A stretch of 53,561 nt of DNA from positions 1 through 53,561 of the forward strand of contig NZ_JADMJL010000007.1 of the NCBI RefSeq assembly GCF_018780585.1, read 5' to 3'. Below, one piece after another: positions 27,201 through 35,323 of this stretch. Position 1 is the stretch's first letter; the number at the start of each line of letters is the position of its first letter. Under the pieces are notes generated by a model, which had not been told where the DNA came from, did not search any database, and worked only from the letters and a program-made list of their open reading frames with translations. The position numbers and the translations under genes were made by a program. The stretch comes from Methyloversatilis discipulorum (GTDB lineage Bacteria; Pseudomonadota; Gammaproteobacteria; Burkholderiales; Rhodocyclaceae).

Positions 27201-29447
27201 CTGGTCGGGGTGGATGAAACCCAGACCAATCTGATGACCGGCCGCCTGCTGCATAGCGCGCCGCAGGTGCCGTCGCCCGACCTGGTCGCGCTGGGCACCG
27301 CGCTGTGCGATTCGCTGGTGCCGGCCGGTGTCGTGCTGTGCAGCGACGCGCTACGGCAGCGCGCGCAGCAACGTTCGCCGGCCCGCGTGCAGGAACTGGC
27401 TGGCCGCCAGCGCTGCCCGCTGTCGGCACACATTTCGCTGCACGCGCTGCGCAAGGTGTTCGAGCAGGAACTCGATGAACGTGCGCGCATCACCGGCGCA
27501 TCCTTCCGCTCCAAGCTGACGGCGCTGCAGCGCGAACTGCCGATGATCACCGCCGTGCGCGGCGAAGGCCTGCTGCTCACCATCGATCTCGACCTCGCGG
27601 GCGCCGATCCCTTTCTGCAGCGCAGCTTCGGCTACCTGCTGTGGGGCGCCATGCTGCGCGACCCGGTGCAGGGCGTGGCGGTCGCGGTCTGCCCCATCCA
27701 CAACAACAGCCTGCGTTTCCTGCCGCCGCTGGACATCGCCGACGCCGAGATCGACCTCATCGTCGACAGCCTGCGCCGCCATCTGTCCGGCGGCATCGCG
27801 CCGGTGGTGCTCGACTGCGCGGCGCATTCGGCGCGCATCGGCGAAGCGCGCACCGCCGCATTCCTGAAGTCCCTCGTCCCCACCGAAAACAAGGAGGTCC
27901 GTCGCATGAGTGCTCCCCGTTCACTGTCCGCGCCGCCGGTCGCACGCGAATTCACCCGCGCCTTCGTCGAACGCATTCCGGGCGGCGCACGCATGCTCGA
28001 ACGCCTGCGCGGCAAGGGCCGCTCGCCGCGCCAGCTGCCACGCGTGTGCGTGGTCGGCGCCGGCGTCGGCGGCATTTCCATCGGCAAGGCGCTGACCGAA
28101 TACGGCATCCCCTTCGACTGCTTCGATGGACGCGACCGCATCGGCGGCATCTGGGCCTTCGATCCGGATCGCAAGTTCACCTCGGTGTGGCATGCGATGA
28201 ACCAGAACACGCCGCGTGGCCTGTACCAGTACACCGACTTCCCGATGCCGGACGACTACCCGGATTTCCCGTCGCACCAGCAGGTGCATGCCTATCTGGA
28301 GCGCTATGTCGAGCACTTCGGCTTCCGCGAGTGCATTCAGCTGAACACCCAGGTCACGCGCGCCGAGCGCATCGGTGACAAGGGCTGGCGGGTCACGCTG
28401 GACAGCGGCGAGGTGCGCCACTACGACGCGCTGGTGGTGGCCAACGGTCACCACAACGAACCGAACTTTCCGGACTACTACTATCGCGACGTCTTCGACG
28501 GCGAATCCATCCACTCGCAGCACTACCGCTACCGCGAGGACTACCGCGACAAGGACGTGCTGGTCGTCGGGGTCGGCAACAGCGGTTCGCAGGTGGCGGT
28601 CGACATCAGCCACGCGGCGAAGTCGACCTGCATTTCGCTGCGCCGAGGTGTGTACGTGCTGCCGCACTACCTGCTGGGGCTGCGTATGGACCGCGCGATG
28701 GCCTTCCTGAACGACTGGTGGTTCAAGAAGATCCTGCCCTATCCGCTGTTCAACCTGGTGCACACCGGTCTGTACAAGGCGCTGATCCAGCGCCACAGCA
28801 GCATGGGCATGCCCAAGCCCGATCACCTGATGATGTCCAGCCTGCCGACGCTGTCGGAGAACTTCGCCAACCGCATCGGCGACGGCAAGCTGAAGATCGT
28901 GCCCGAGGTGAAGCACATCAAGGGCCGCAAGGTGTTCTTCGCCGACGGCAGCGTGTGCGAGTTCGACGCCATCGTCTATTCGACCGGATTCAAGACCACC
29001 TTCCCCTTCCTCGACAAGCAGTTCCTGAACGCCGACGACAACAAGGTGCCGATGTTCAAGCGCATCTTCGTGCCGGGCGTGGACAACCTCGCCTTCATCG
29101 GCCTGTTCCAGGCGGTGACCTGGGGCTTCCTCGACATGATGGAGGCGCAGTCGAAGCTGGTGGCCGAGCACTTTGCCGGCTTCTATCGTCAGCCCGATGT
29201 CGCGGCGCAGAAGCGCGACATCGAGCGCGAGCAGAAAATCATCCGCCGCGAGTATCTGGCGACGCTGCGCAACAACTACGAAATGCACGGCCCGACCTAT
29301 ATGCACGAGCTGGCGAAGGAACATGGCCGCGGCCGTGCGCGCGCCCGCAAGGCCGGTCTGCCGATGCCTTGCCCGGCCAGCGGCGTGCCGGTGACCGACG
29401 AGAGCACGTCGCAGGACGTGCCGGCGCTGGCCGGAGCAACGGTGTGA
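24210..29447 (+). CDS. Five-part fusion: ACP - alpha/beta hydrolase - two PLP-fold (class III aminotransferase-like) domains - flavin monooxygenase
   Basis: 1745 residues in one frame. ACP at 55-125 (S89 in YGMDSIS), preceded by LSPEEALALI. An Ala/Pro linker leads to an alpha/beta hydrolase (250-500; S354 in GYSFGG, H473 in GAGHLLGF, acid near 443). Residues 510-770 resemble part of a class III aminotransferase, but the lysine site is E706 (VLGESM) and the cofactor Asp region reads VDNND. Residues 770-1215 are a fuller class III fold with VDETQT (D1002), yet the lysine position is T1030 (LGTALC). The C-terminal FMO (about 1275-1745) has GAGVGG (1283-1288), GVGNSG and FDGESIHSQHY. So neither PLP-like half should form the usual Schiff base. 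It presumably accepts an acyl chain from the upstream KS on its own ACP and oxidises it. The alignments were made by eye. Confidence 0.85.
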   Translation: MDMSIADELSPEEALALIEGLEMEETPMVAPAIAPAPSTVPATRVVPAARPALEVALEHDLGALVMDVLKLEATDFSPTRSLMDYGMDSISSTEIGNRFTARFGIVIPPTVFFEFQDLRGLTRYLLKNHDADVKRVLGDLEGSVAVAPAAAAARAPEPVRTAPAPVPVPAPRPAPVAAAPSPALRAVTAAADAPLSIEALWAEQGGAAAPVSVVPPAPVPAPLRVPVARQQDTTAPEGGVRQPSREHLDAQQAVVDQARSVSVQGRSGRTIEAAVYGRGRPVLLLGGLVMHTSVMWRLQLRELGEHYRLIAYHMPGCGRTDFYSPLTLSSMADDVAELLDGLGISEPLPVIGYSFGGVLAQRFCVDHPQRVSALVATVTSPFAQGANDFATLMRELQMSERFMELNRGWNIPSLPAYQAVVGAFDHREALSALRCPALVISGRDDRYMQPAYGRALADALPGARYVCFPGAGHLLGFTHFEAYNRLLLRFLDEVAPARGEVAGVPALVPASVFAPADADALQVLEDYVRRGDQGHCAILSPQSAQVALLLNRIQAQNKSGDEDYRCLFLTSQHEALDAALRLARHRARNRDADSSGELLLIDAGEGWRRYFDPLDAGPDDALVPGVVFVSTVLEAIERLEGGASPVAAVLVCDAFTPAEDADRLIAACAACEVLSVLVDNNDPDTAAAEWIAPSCRERADMIVLGESMAASRVPVAACMVRAPVHQTWSMTPSESYVRNVMTSFGFPLAVAREALLRAFGDRIDAATHRLMRRIDADVDACYDAHLRWGNSGYARVARLHGFDARFEAARGMKSLLRDRDGTARTVLDCFVNVGTSPRGLNPLDVIDGVVRAHDANTDYWGELAALLSARTGLPHAFPASSNVTAVEVALTLGALARPQKRRMLFFSGGLGFSMLSAVASHDAVFDIFRKPFEPLYRHSVFIDAHAPDAAQKLEAELLSGDIGLVWFETIQVDANATRPLPPHLVELIVRHREAGGYLVGVDETQTNLMTGRLLHSAPQVPSPDLVALGTALCDSLVPAGVVLCSDALRQRAQQRSPARVQELAGRQRCPLSAHISLHALRKVFEQELDERARITGASFRSKLTALQRELPMITAVRGEGLLLTIDLDLAGADPFLQRSFGYLLWGAMLRDPVQGVAVAVCPIHNNSLRFLPPLDIADAEIDLIVDSLRRHLSGGIAPVVLDCAAHSARIGEARTAAFLKSLVPTENKEVRRMSAPRSLSAPPVAREFTRAFVERIPGGARMLERLRGKGRSPRQLPRVCVVGAGVGGISIGKALTEYGIPFDCFDGRDRIGGIWAFDPDRKFTSVWHAMNQNTPRGLYQYTDFPMPDDYPDFPSHQQVHAYLERYVEHFGFRECIQLNTQVTRAERIGDKGWRVTLDSGEVRHYDALVVANGHHNEPNFPDYYYRDVFDGESIHSQHYRYREDYRDKDVLVVGVGNSGSQVAVDISHAAKSTCISLRRGVYVLPHYLLGLRMDRAMAFLNDWWFKKILPYPLFNLVHTGLYKALIQRHSSMGMPKPDHLMMSSLPTLSENFANRIGDGKLKIVPEVKHIKGRKVFFADGSVCEFDAIVYSTGFKTTFPFLDKQFLNADDNKVPMFKRIFVPGVDNLAFIGLFQAVTWGFLDMMEAQSKLVAEHFAGFYRQPDVAAQKRDIEREQKIIRREYLATLRNNYEMHGPTYMHELAKEHGRGRARARKAGLPMPCPASGVPVTDESTSQDVPALAGATV
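27891..27908 (+). promoter_or_regulatory. Strong internal ribosome-binding site and ATG inside the fusion gene
   Basis: AAGGAGG at 27891-27897 is followed, eight bases on, by an in-frame ATG at 27906 (M1233 of the fusion), at the exact boundary before the C-terminal flavin monooxygenase. This is one of the best Shine-Dalgarno sequences in the operon, yet it lies in open frame. It may give a separate monooxygenase of about 513 residues besides the fusion, or be the relic of a former gene border. Confidence 0.5.
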
Positions 29448-32140
29448 TGCAGCCGTCCGCGGCCATCGCCATCGTCGGCCTTGCGGCGCGTCTGCCCGGT
29501 GCGCCGGATGTCGCCAGCTTCTGGCAGACGCTGCTCGGCGACGCAGCGGCCATCGCCGAGGTGCCGCCGTCACGCTGGGACTGGCGCGCGCATTACGCGC
29601 CGCCGGGCGGCGCGGCGAATACCGCCTACTCGACGGTGGGCGGGTTCATCGACGACGTGGATGCCTTCGATCTGCGCCATTTCGGCATCGCGCCGCGCGA
29701 AGCCGAGGCGATGGACCCGATGCAGCGGCTGTTCCTGCAGTCCGCATGGACCGCGCTGGAGGACGCCGGCATCGCGCCGCGCAGCCTGTCCGGCCGGCGT
29801 GTCGGCGTGTTCGCTGGCGTCGGCAATGCCGAGTACACGTCGCTGATGCGTGCCGCGCACTGCGACAACGACGCCTACCGTGCGACCGGCATGGCGCTGA
29901 CGCTGGTCGCCAACCGGCTGTCCTATGTGCTGAACCTGCGCGGCCCGAGCCAGGTGGTCGATACCGCCTGCTCCGGTTCGCTGGTTGCGGTCCATCGCGC
30001 CATCGAGCAGCTGCGTCTCGGCCAGTGCGAACTGGCGCTGGCCGGTGGCATCAGCCTGATGCTGAGCCCGGAACTGCATGTCGCCTTCAGCCAGGCCGGC
30101 ATGCTGAGCAGCGCCGGGCGCTGCCGGCCCTTCGACGCCGAAGCCGACGGCTATGTGCGCGGCGAGGGCGCCGGCGTGGTGGTGCTGAAGCGGCTGGACG
30201 ACGCGATGCGCGACGGCGATTTCATCCACGCCTGCATTCTCGCCTCGGCCGAGAACCACGGCGGCCGCGCACACAGCCTGACCGCGCCCAGCTTCAAGGG
30301 GCAGGCCGAAGTCGTCGCTGCGGCCTGGCAGGCGGCCGGTCCGGCCGTGCGTCATCTGTCGCACATCGAGACGCATGGCACCGGTACGCCGCTGGGCGAT
30401 CCGATCGAGATCGCCGGGCTGAACGAGGCGCTGCGTCAGTGCCGCGGCGTCGATCCCGAATGCACGCCGGCCGGCGACATCCGGCTCGGCGCGCTGAAGG
30501 CGCGCATCGGCCACCTCGAAGCGGCGGCCGGCATCGCCGGTCTGATCAAGACCGTGCTCGCGCTGCGGCACGGGCTGATTCCGGGCCATCCAGCGTTCGT
30601 CCGCGCCAATCCGCAGCTCGAACTGAGCGGCTCGCCGCTGCGCATCGTCGACCGTCCGCAGCCCTGGGGCGAAGGGCCGCTTGTGGCGGGGGTCAGTTCA
30701 TTCGGTTTCGGCGGCGTCAACGCGCACGTCGTGCTGCAGGCGCAGCCTGTGCCGGTGTGGCCGGCCGGTGCTGGCGAGGCCGAGGTCGTGCTGCTGTCGG
30801 CGCGTGACGCCGACACGCTGCGCGCCCGCGCGGTGCAGCTGTTCGACTACCTGTACCCGCAGGTGCAGCCACACGCGCTGCTTGCGCTGCACCGGGCCGC
30901 CGGTGTGCGCGACTTTGATGCGCAGTGGCAGGCGCTCGGTGTCGATGCGGACTCGATGGTGCGCGCTGCCGATGCGGCCGCGCAGGCGCTGGGCATCGAT
31001 GCCGCGCGGCTCGATCTGCGCGACTGCCTGAACTGGGGTGAGGTCGCGGCCGCGCTGAGCGAAGCCTTGCCCGCAACGGATGCGCCGGCGCGGCTGTCCG
31101 CCGACGCCAGCCTGCCGCGGCAGGTGCTGGCGCCGACGCTGCATGCGCTTGCCGGCTCGCTGTTCCTCGGCCGCGATTTGCAATCGCATCGGCTTGCCAT
31201 TGCGGCCGAGGATTTCGGCGAACTGGCGCTGCAGTTGGCGGCGTGGCTTTGCAGTGCGCCCGCCCCCTTGGCCGTTGCCGCACAGAGCGCGAAGGACGGC
31301 GGTGGCGAAAGGCCGTTGCCTGACTGGCAGAGCGCAAGCGGGCTGGCCGACTGGCTGCGTGTTGAACTTGCCTTTCCCGCGTTGAGCGAACAGCTGTCCG
31401 CGCGCTACGTCGCGGGTTGTCTGGCGCGCGTGCCACTGCCCACACTGCCGTTCCGTCGCGATCGTGTGTGGTTCAAGGCGGCGGCGCCGGTTGCCCCGCC
31501 GCCCGCCGCCGAGGAGTCGCACGACATCGACGCATTGCTCGGCCCCTGGACCACCTTCCTCGGCCGCAGGCCTGCCTGCCTGCCTTCGCTGCTGCCTTGG
31601 CCGAGCCATGCCGGCACGAGTGGCGCCGTCAGTTTCATCGGTGTCGCCTGGGCCGCTGCATCGCCGCGTCACCTGCGAGTGACGCCGACCCGCGCGGACG
31701 GCGGTTTGCGCTATCGCGCACAGACGGATGATGGCGCGCAGACCCTGCTGCGCGTCGAGCGCGTCGTCACCGGTGGCGGAGCAGAGGCGGTGACCGGTAG
31801 TCCGCATGCCTTCACGATGGACATCGACGTGTCGCCGTCGCACGACGCGCGCGCGCTGTGGATGCACTGGACGGTTGCCGTCACGCGTGCGTTGCAGGCC
31901 ATGTTCCGCGACGTCACTGCGGTGCCGCTGCTGCCCTACCGCGCGGCGCGGGTGAGCTGGGCCGAAGTGCCGAAGAGCGGTCCGCAGCGCCTGCTGCTGG
32001 CCGTTGACGCCGACAGCGGACGCGTCGGCGTGCGCGGCGAAATCGACGGACGCGCGGTGCTGCAGATCGATGGTCTGGAACTGCGCGAGGCACGCTGGCT
32101 GGCGCAGCCATCGACGACCGGCGCGGAGATGCTGTCATGA
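29447..32140 (+). CDS. Polyketide synthase: ketosynthase with C-terminal degenerate DH-like region
   Basis: 897 residues; the ATG overlaps the previous stop by one base (TGATG). KS at 5-430 has intact C175 in DTACSGSL, ETHGTGT and RIGHLEAAAG. A post-KS adaptor of about 230 residues ends with LPTLPFRRDRVWF. Residues 690-890 align by eye with the second half of a dehydratase double hot-dog: the pair AVLQIDGLELREA matches the DH end (ADIEGF in the first synthase). Neither the HxxxGxxxxP histidine nor the DxxxQ/H motif is visible, so it is probably inactive or a structural DH*. No ACP, KR or AT is present. The KS may work with the discrete ACP encoded two genes on. Confidence 0.88.
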   Translation: MQPSAAIAIVGLAARLPGAPDVASFWQTLLGDAAAIAEVPPSRWDWRAHYAPPGGAANTAYSTVGGFIDDVDAFDLRHFGIAPREAEAMDPMQRLFLQSAWTALEDAGIAPRSLSGRRVGVFAGVGNAEYTSLMRAAHCDNDAYRATGMALTLVANRLSYVLNLRGPSQVVDTACSGSLVAVHRAIEQLRLGQCELALAGGISLMLSPELHVAFSQAGMLSSAGRCRPFDAEADGYVRGEGAGVVVLKRLDDAMRDGDFIHACILASAENHGGRAHSLTAPSFKGQAEVVAAAWQAAGPAVRHLSHIETHGTGTPLGDPIEIAGLNEALRQCRGVDPECTPAGDIRLGALKARIGHLEAAAGIAGLIKTVLALRHGLIPGHPAFVRANPQLELSGSPLRIVDRPQPWGEGPLVAGVSSFGFGGVNAHVVLQAQPVPVWPAGAGEAEVVLLSARDADTLRARAVQLFDYLYPQVQPHALLALHRAAGVRDFDAQWQALGVDADSMVRAADAAAQALGIDAARLDLRDCLNWGEVAAALSEALPATDAPARLSADASLPRQVLAPTLHALAGSLFLGRDLQSHRLAIAAEDFGELALQLAAWLCSAPAPLAVAAQSAKDGGGERPLPDWQSASGLADWLRVELAFPALSEQLSARYVAGCLARVPLPTLPFRRDRVWFKAAAPVAPPPAAEESHDIDALLGPWTTFLGRRPACLPSLLPWPSHAGTSGAVSFIGVAWAAASPRHLRVTPTRADGGLRYRAQTDDGAQTLLRVERVVTGGGAEAVTGSPHAFTMDIDVSPSHDARALWMHWTVAVTRALQAMFRDVTAVPLLPYRAARVSWAEVPKSGPQRLLLAVDADSGRVGVRGEIDGRAVLQIDGLELREARWLAQPSTTGAEMLS

Positions 32141-33282
32141 AGGCGGTCGTCTTCCCCGGTCAGGGCGCACAGCGCAAGGGCATGGGCGTCGAACTGCTCG
32201 AGCGCTATCCGCGGCTGGTCGAGCAGGCCGATGCGGTGCTCGGCTACAGCCTGCACGATCTGTGCACAGAAGGTGCCGACCGTCTGATCGACACCCGCTA
32301 CACACAGCCGGCGCTGTTCGTCACCGGCTATCTCGGCTACCTGGATCACGCGCACCGGCATGGCGCGCCGGCCATGCTGGCCGGCCACAGCATCGGCGAG
32401 TTCGTTGCGCTGGCGGCGGCCGGCGCGCTCGACTTCATCGACGCACTGCGTCTGGTCGACCGGCGTGCCCGCATCATGGCCGCCATCCGCGACGGCGCGA
32501 TGGCGGCGGTCATCGGCCCCGGGCGCGACGAGGTGGACGCGTTGATCGCGCGCCTGGGCGTCGATGGACTGGAGATCGCGAACGAGAACAGTCCCACGCA
32601 GACCATCGTCGCCGGGCTGTCGGGCGAGATCGATGCCTTCGTCGAGCGCTGCCGCGAAGCCGGCACGCGGGCGGTGCGCCTGCGCGTCAGCGGTGCCTTC
32701 CATTCGCGCCACATGCGGCCAGCGGCTGCCGAGTTCGCGCAGACGCTGCGCGAAACGCCGTTCCAGGCCCCGCGCATTCCGGTCATCGCCAATGTGACCG
32801 CACGGCCGCATGACGCGCGGATCGCCGACGTGATGGCCGCTCATCTCTACAGCCCGGTGCGCTGGATGCAGTCGGTGCACGCCATGCTCGACGCCGGCGT
32901 GACCGAGTTCGTCGAGATCGGCCCGGCGCCGGTGCTCGGACCGATGATCGACGAGATCCGAGCCGGCTGGCGACCGCAGCGACGCGCAGCGGTGGCGGAG
33001 GTGCACTGGCCCGAGTTCGCACCGCCCCCGGTTGCAGGTGCTCACGCCGCACTGGCCGCCGCGCTGCACCGGCTGTACGTCGAGCCGGCTGCCAGTGCCG
33101 CCGACTGGGCCGCGCTGTGGCCGTGCGGACTCGATGTCGCAGGCTGGCCGCCGCTCGAACTGGCGGCCACGCCGCGCGCCGTGCGCCGGCAGGTCCGCCG
33201 CGCACTGGCAACCCTGATTCCGGCGGCCGCGTCCGCGCAGCACGCCGACCCGTCTTCACCCTTGCACGGACGACACCCATGA
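32137..33282 (+). CDS. Discrete malonyl-CoA:ACP acyltransferase (trans-AT)
   Basis: 381 residues, overlapping the previous gene by four bases (ATGA). FabD-like features are PGQGAQ (7-12), the nucleophile elbow GHSIGE with S85, and GAFHS with H189, the pattern of malonyl-specific transferases. It supplies extender units to the synthases that lack an AT domain. Residues from about 300 onward form a C-terminal extension of some 80 residues beyond a usual FabD length, without a motif I recognise. It ends by overlapping the ACP gene (ATGA). Confidence 0.93.
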   Translation: MKAVVFPGQGAQRKGMGVELLERYPRLVEQADAVLGYSLHDLCTEGADRLIDTRYTQPALFVTGYLGYLDHAHRHGAPAMLAGHSIGEFVALAAAGALDFIDALRLVDRRARIMAAIRDGAMAAVIGPGRDEVDALIARLGVDGLEIANENSPTQTIVAGLSGEIDAFVERCREAGTRAVRLRVSGAFHSRHMRPAAAEFAQTLRETPFQAPRIPVIANVTARPHDARIADVMAAHLYSPVRWMQSVHAMLDAGVTEFVEIGPAPVLGPMIDEIRAGWRPQRRAAVAEVHWPEFAPPPVAGAHAALAAALHRLYVEPAASAADWAALWPCGLDVAGWPPLELAATPRAVRRQVRRALATLIPAAASAQHADPSSPLHGRHP

Positions 33283-33536
33283 GCACCGAACACGACATCG
33301 CGGACTTCATCACCACCTTCATCGCCGACCGTACCGGCGTACCCGCGCACGACATCGAGCCGGAGGAAAACCTCGGCAGCTACGGACTGGGTTCGATGCA
33401 GGCGGTCGATCTCGTCGGCTCGCTGGAAGACCGCTACGGCGTGTCCTTGCCGCCGGCGCTGGTGTTCCAGTACCCGACCGTGCGCGAGTTGTCGCTTGCC
33501 GTTGCACAGCGCGCCGCCGCGACGACGGGAGCCTGA
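33279..33536 (+). CDS. Discrete acyl carrier protein
   Basis: 85 residues. The ATG at 33279 overlaps the acyltransferase stop, fixing the start. The phosphopantetheine site is S39 in YGLGSMQAVDL; the residue before the serine is Gly instead of the usual Asp, an atypical but known variation. Helix pattern and length fit an ACP. Directly followed, after two bases, by the acyl-AMP ligase gene, which suggests that this carrier receives the activated starter acid. Confidence 0.92.
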   Translation: MSTEHDIADFITTFIADRTGVPAHDIEPEENLGSYGLGSMQAVDLVGSLEDRYGVSLPPALVFQYPTVRELSLAVAQRAAATTGA

Positions 33537-33538
33537 AC

Positions 33539-35323
33539 ATGGATGCGCGCATCGAAACCGACGATCTCGCTGCCGGCCTTTACGACGAGGTGTCCGCGCT
33601 GTCGGTCACCGACATCCTGCAGCGGCGTGCGGAGCGACACCCGCAGCGGGTGCTGTTCCGCTTCCTCGACGAGCACGGCCGCGAGGAGGACGTGCTCACC
33701 TACGGCGACGCCTGGCGGCGCAGCACGGCGATCGCGGCCGTGCTGGCGGCGCACGGCGGGCCGGGCGACCGCGTTGCGCTGTTCTATCCGGCCGGTCTGG
33801 ATTTCATCGTCGCCTTCTTCGGCTGCCTGCTGGCCGGGCGCGTCGCGGTGCCGCTCAATCTGCCGAGCCGGCGCCGCGTCGACCGTTGCCTGCGCATCCT
33901 GCGCGACTGCGGCTGCCGGCGTGCGCTGACCGTGTCGTCGCTGGAGGCCGGGCTGCGCGACATCCTGTCGGTCGACGCCGATCTGCCGCTGGCCTGGCTC
34001 GCCACGGACGCGCTGCGCGAAGAAGCCGAAGCGGCCGGCATCGTGCCGCCGCCGGCCGACGAGCGCATCGCCTTCCTGCAGTACACCTCCGGCTCGACTT
34101 CGCATCCGAAGGGCGTCATGGTGAGCCAGCTCAACATCACCACCAACCTGCGCATGATGCGCACCGCCTGGGAACTGGACCACACGTCGAACACGGTGTT
34201 CTGGCAGCCGCACCATCACGACATGGGCCTCATTCTCGGCCAGCTGCTGCCGGTCATGCTGGGCAACGAAACGGTGCTGATGGGCCCAAACACCTTCGTC
34301 CGCCAGCCGCTGATCTGGCTCGATGCGATCTCGCGCTATCGCGCGGTGCTGGCCGGTGGGCCGAACTTCGCCTACGAGCTCGCAGCGCAGCGCTGGCAGC
34401 CCGGCCGGCTCGACGGCTGCGACCTGTCCAGCTGGCGCATCGCGCTGAATGGCGCCGACGTCGTGCGCGCGGCGACGCTGGAGCGCTTCGCCGCCACCTT
34501 CGGCGCGCTCGGCTACCGGCCCACCACCATGCTGCCGTGCTATGGCCTGGCCGAGGCGACACTGTTCGTGTCCGGCGGCCCGGTCTACGAAATGCCGCGC
34601 GTGCGCAGCATCGATGCACACGCCGCCGAGACCGAAGGCCGCGTGCGCGACGATCTGGGGGCCAGCGGACGTACCGTGGTCGGCTGCGGCCTGCCGTCGG
34701 ACGAGATCGAGGTCGCCATCGTCGATCCGGCGAACGGCGAGCGGCTCGGCTGCGATCGCCTGGGTGAGGTGTGGGTGTCGGGCGACACCAATGCGCTGGG
34801 CTACTGGCAGCTGCCGGAGCAGAGTGCGGCCACCTTCGGCGCCGAGATTGCCGGCGAGCCGGGTCGTCGCTACATGCGCACCGGCGACATCGGCTTCATC
34901 GGTGCCGACGACGGCCAGATCTATCTGTGCGGGCGGATGAAGGACCTGCTCATCGTCGATGGCCGCAACCTGCATCCGGAGGACGTTGAATACACCATCG
35001 TCGAGTCGCATCCGCTGATCAAGCCGCAGAGCTGCGCGGTGTTCGAGGACGACCGCGGCGAGCAGCGCCGGCTGGTGGCGGTGATCGAAGCCGACCGCGA
35101 ACTGAAGCGGGCACTGCCGGAGATCGCGAGGGCGCTGCGCATGCAGGTGCGGCGCGCGGTGTCGGAAGAGCACGGCGTGGCCATCGCCGACATCGTGTTC
35201 ATCGCGCCGGCGACCTTGCGCAAGACCACCAGCGGCAAGGTGCAGCGCAGTCTGATGAAGCAACTGCATCAGCAGTCTGCGCTCGACGTGATCGACGTGG
35301 CGGTGGCGCTCGATGCCGCCTGA
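33539..35323 (+). CDS. Fatty-acyl-AMP ligase (FAAL-type adenylating enzyme)
   Basis: 594 residues of the ANL superfamily. The ATP-binding P-loop YTSGSTSHPKG is at 182-192, WQPHHHDMGL follows (a typical FAAL stretch), then CYGLAEAT near 339, RTGDIGF and a late KTTSGKVQRS containing the catalytic Lys. FAALs activate a fatty or aryl acid as acyl-AMP and load it on an ACP instead of CoA. The FAAL versus acyl-CoA-ligase call is based on the HHHDMGLI pattern, overall length and the ACP context. It probably loads the starter unit. Confidence 0.9.
   Translation: MDARIETDDLAAGLYDEVSALSVTDILQRRAERHPQRVLFRFLDEHGREEDVLTYGDAWRRSTAIAAVLAAHGGPGDRVALFYPAGLDFIVAFFGCLLAGRVAVPLNLPSRRRVDRCLRILRDCGCRRALTVSSLEAGLRDILSVDADLPLAWLATDALREEAEAAGIVPPPADERIAFLQYTSGSTSHPKGVMVSQLNITTNLRMMRTAWELDHTSNTVFWQPHHHDMGLILGQLLPVMLGNETVLMGPNTFVRQPLIWLDAISRYRAVLAGGPNFAYELAAQRWQPGRLDGCDLSSWRIALNGADVVRAATLERFAATFGALGYRPTTMLPCYGLAEATLFVSGGPVYEMPRVRSIDAHAAETEGRVRDDLGASGRTVVGCGLPSDEIEVAIVDPANGERLGCDRLGEVWVSGDTNALGYWQLPEQSAATFGAEIAGEPGRRYMRTGDIGFIGADDGQIYLCGRMKDLLIVDGRNLHPEDVEYTIVESHPLIKPQSCAVFEDDRGEQRRLVAVIEADRELKRALPEIARALRMQVRRAVSEEHGVAIADIVFIAPATLRKTTSGKVQRSLMKQLHQQSALDVIDVAVALDAA

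Noticed and set aside
24210-29447. Sequencing frameshift as explanation for the giant fusion
   Set aside because: The frame is uninterrupted, codon composition is uniform and no motif is broken at any border; yet the internal Shine-Dalgarno keeps a recent gene fusion possible.
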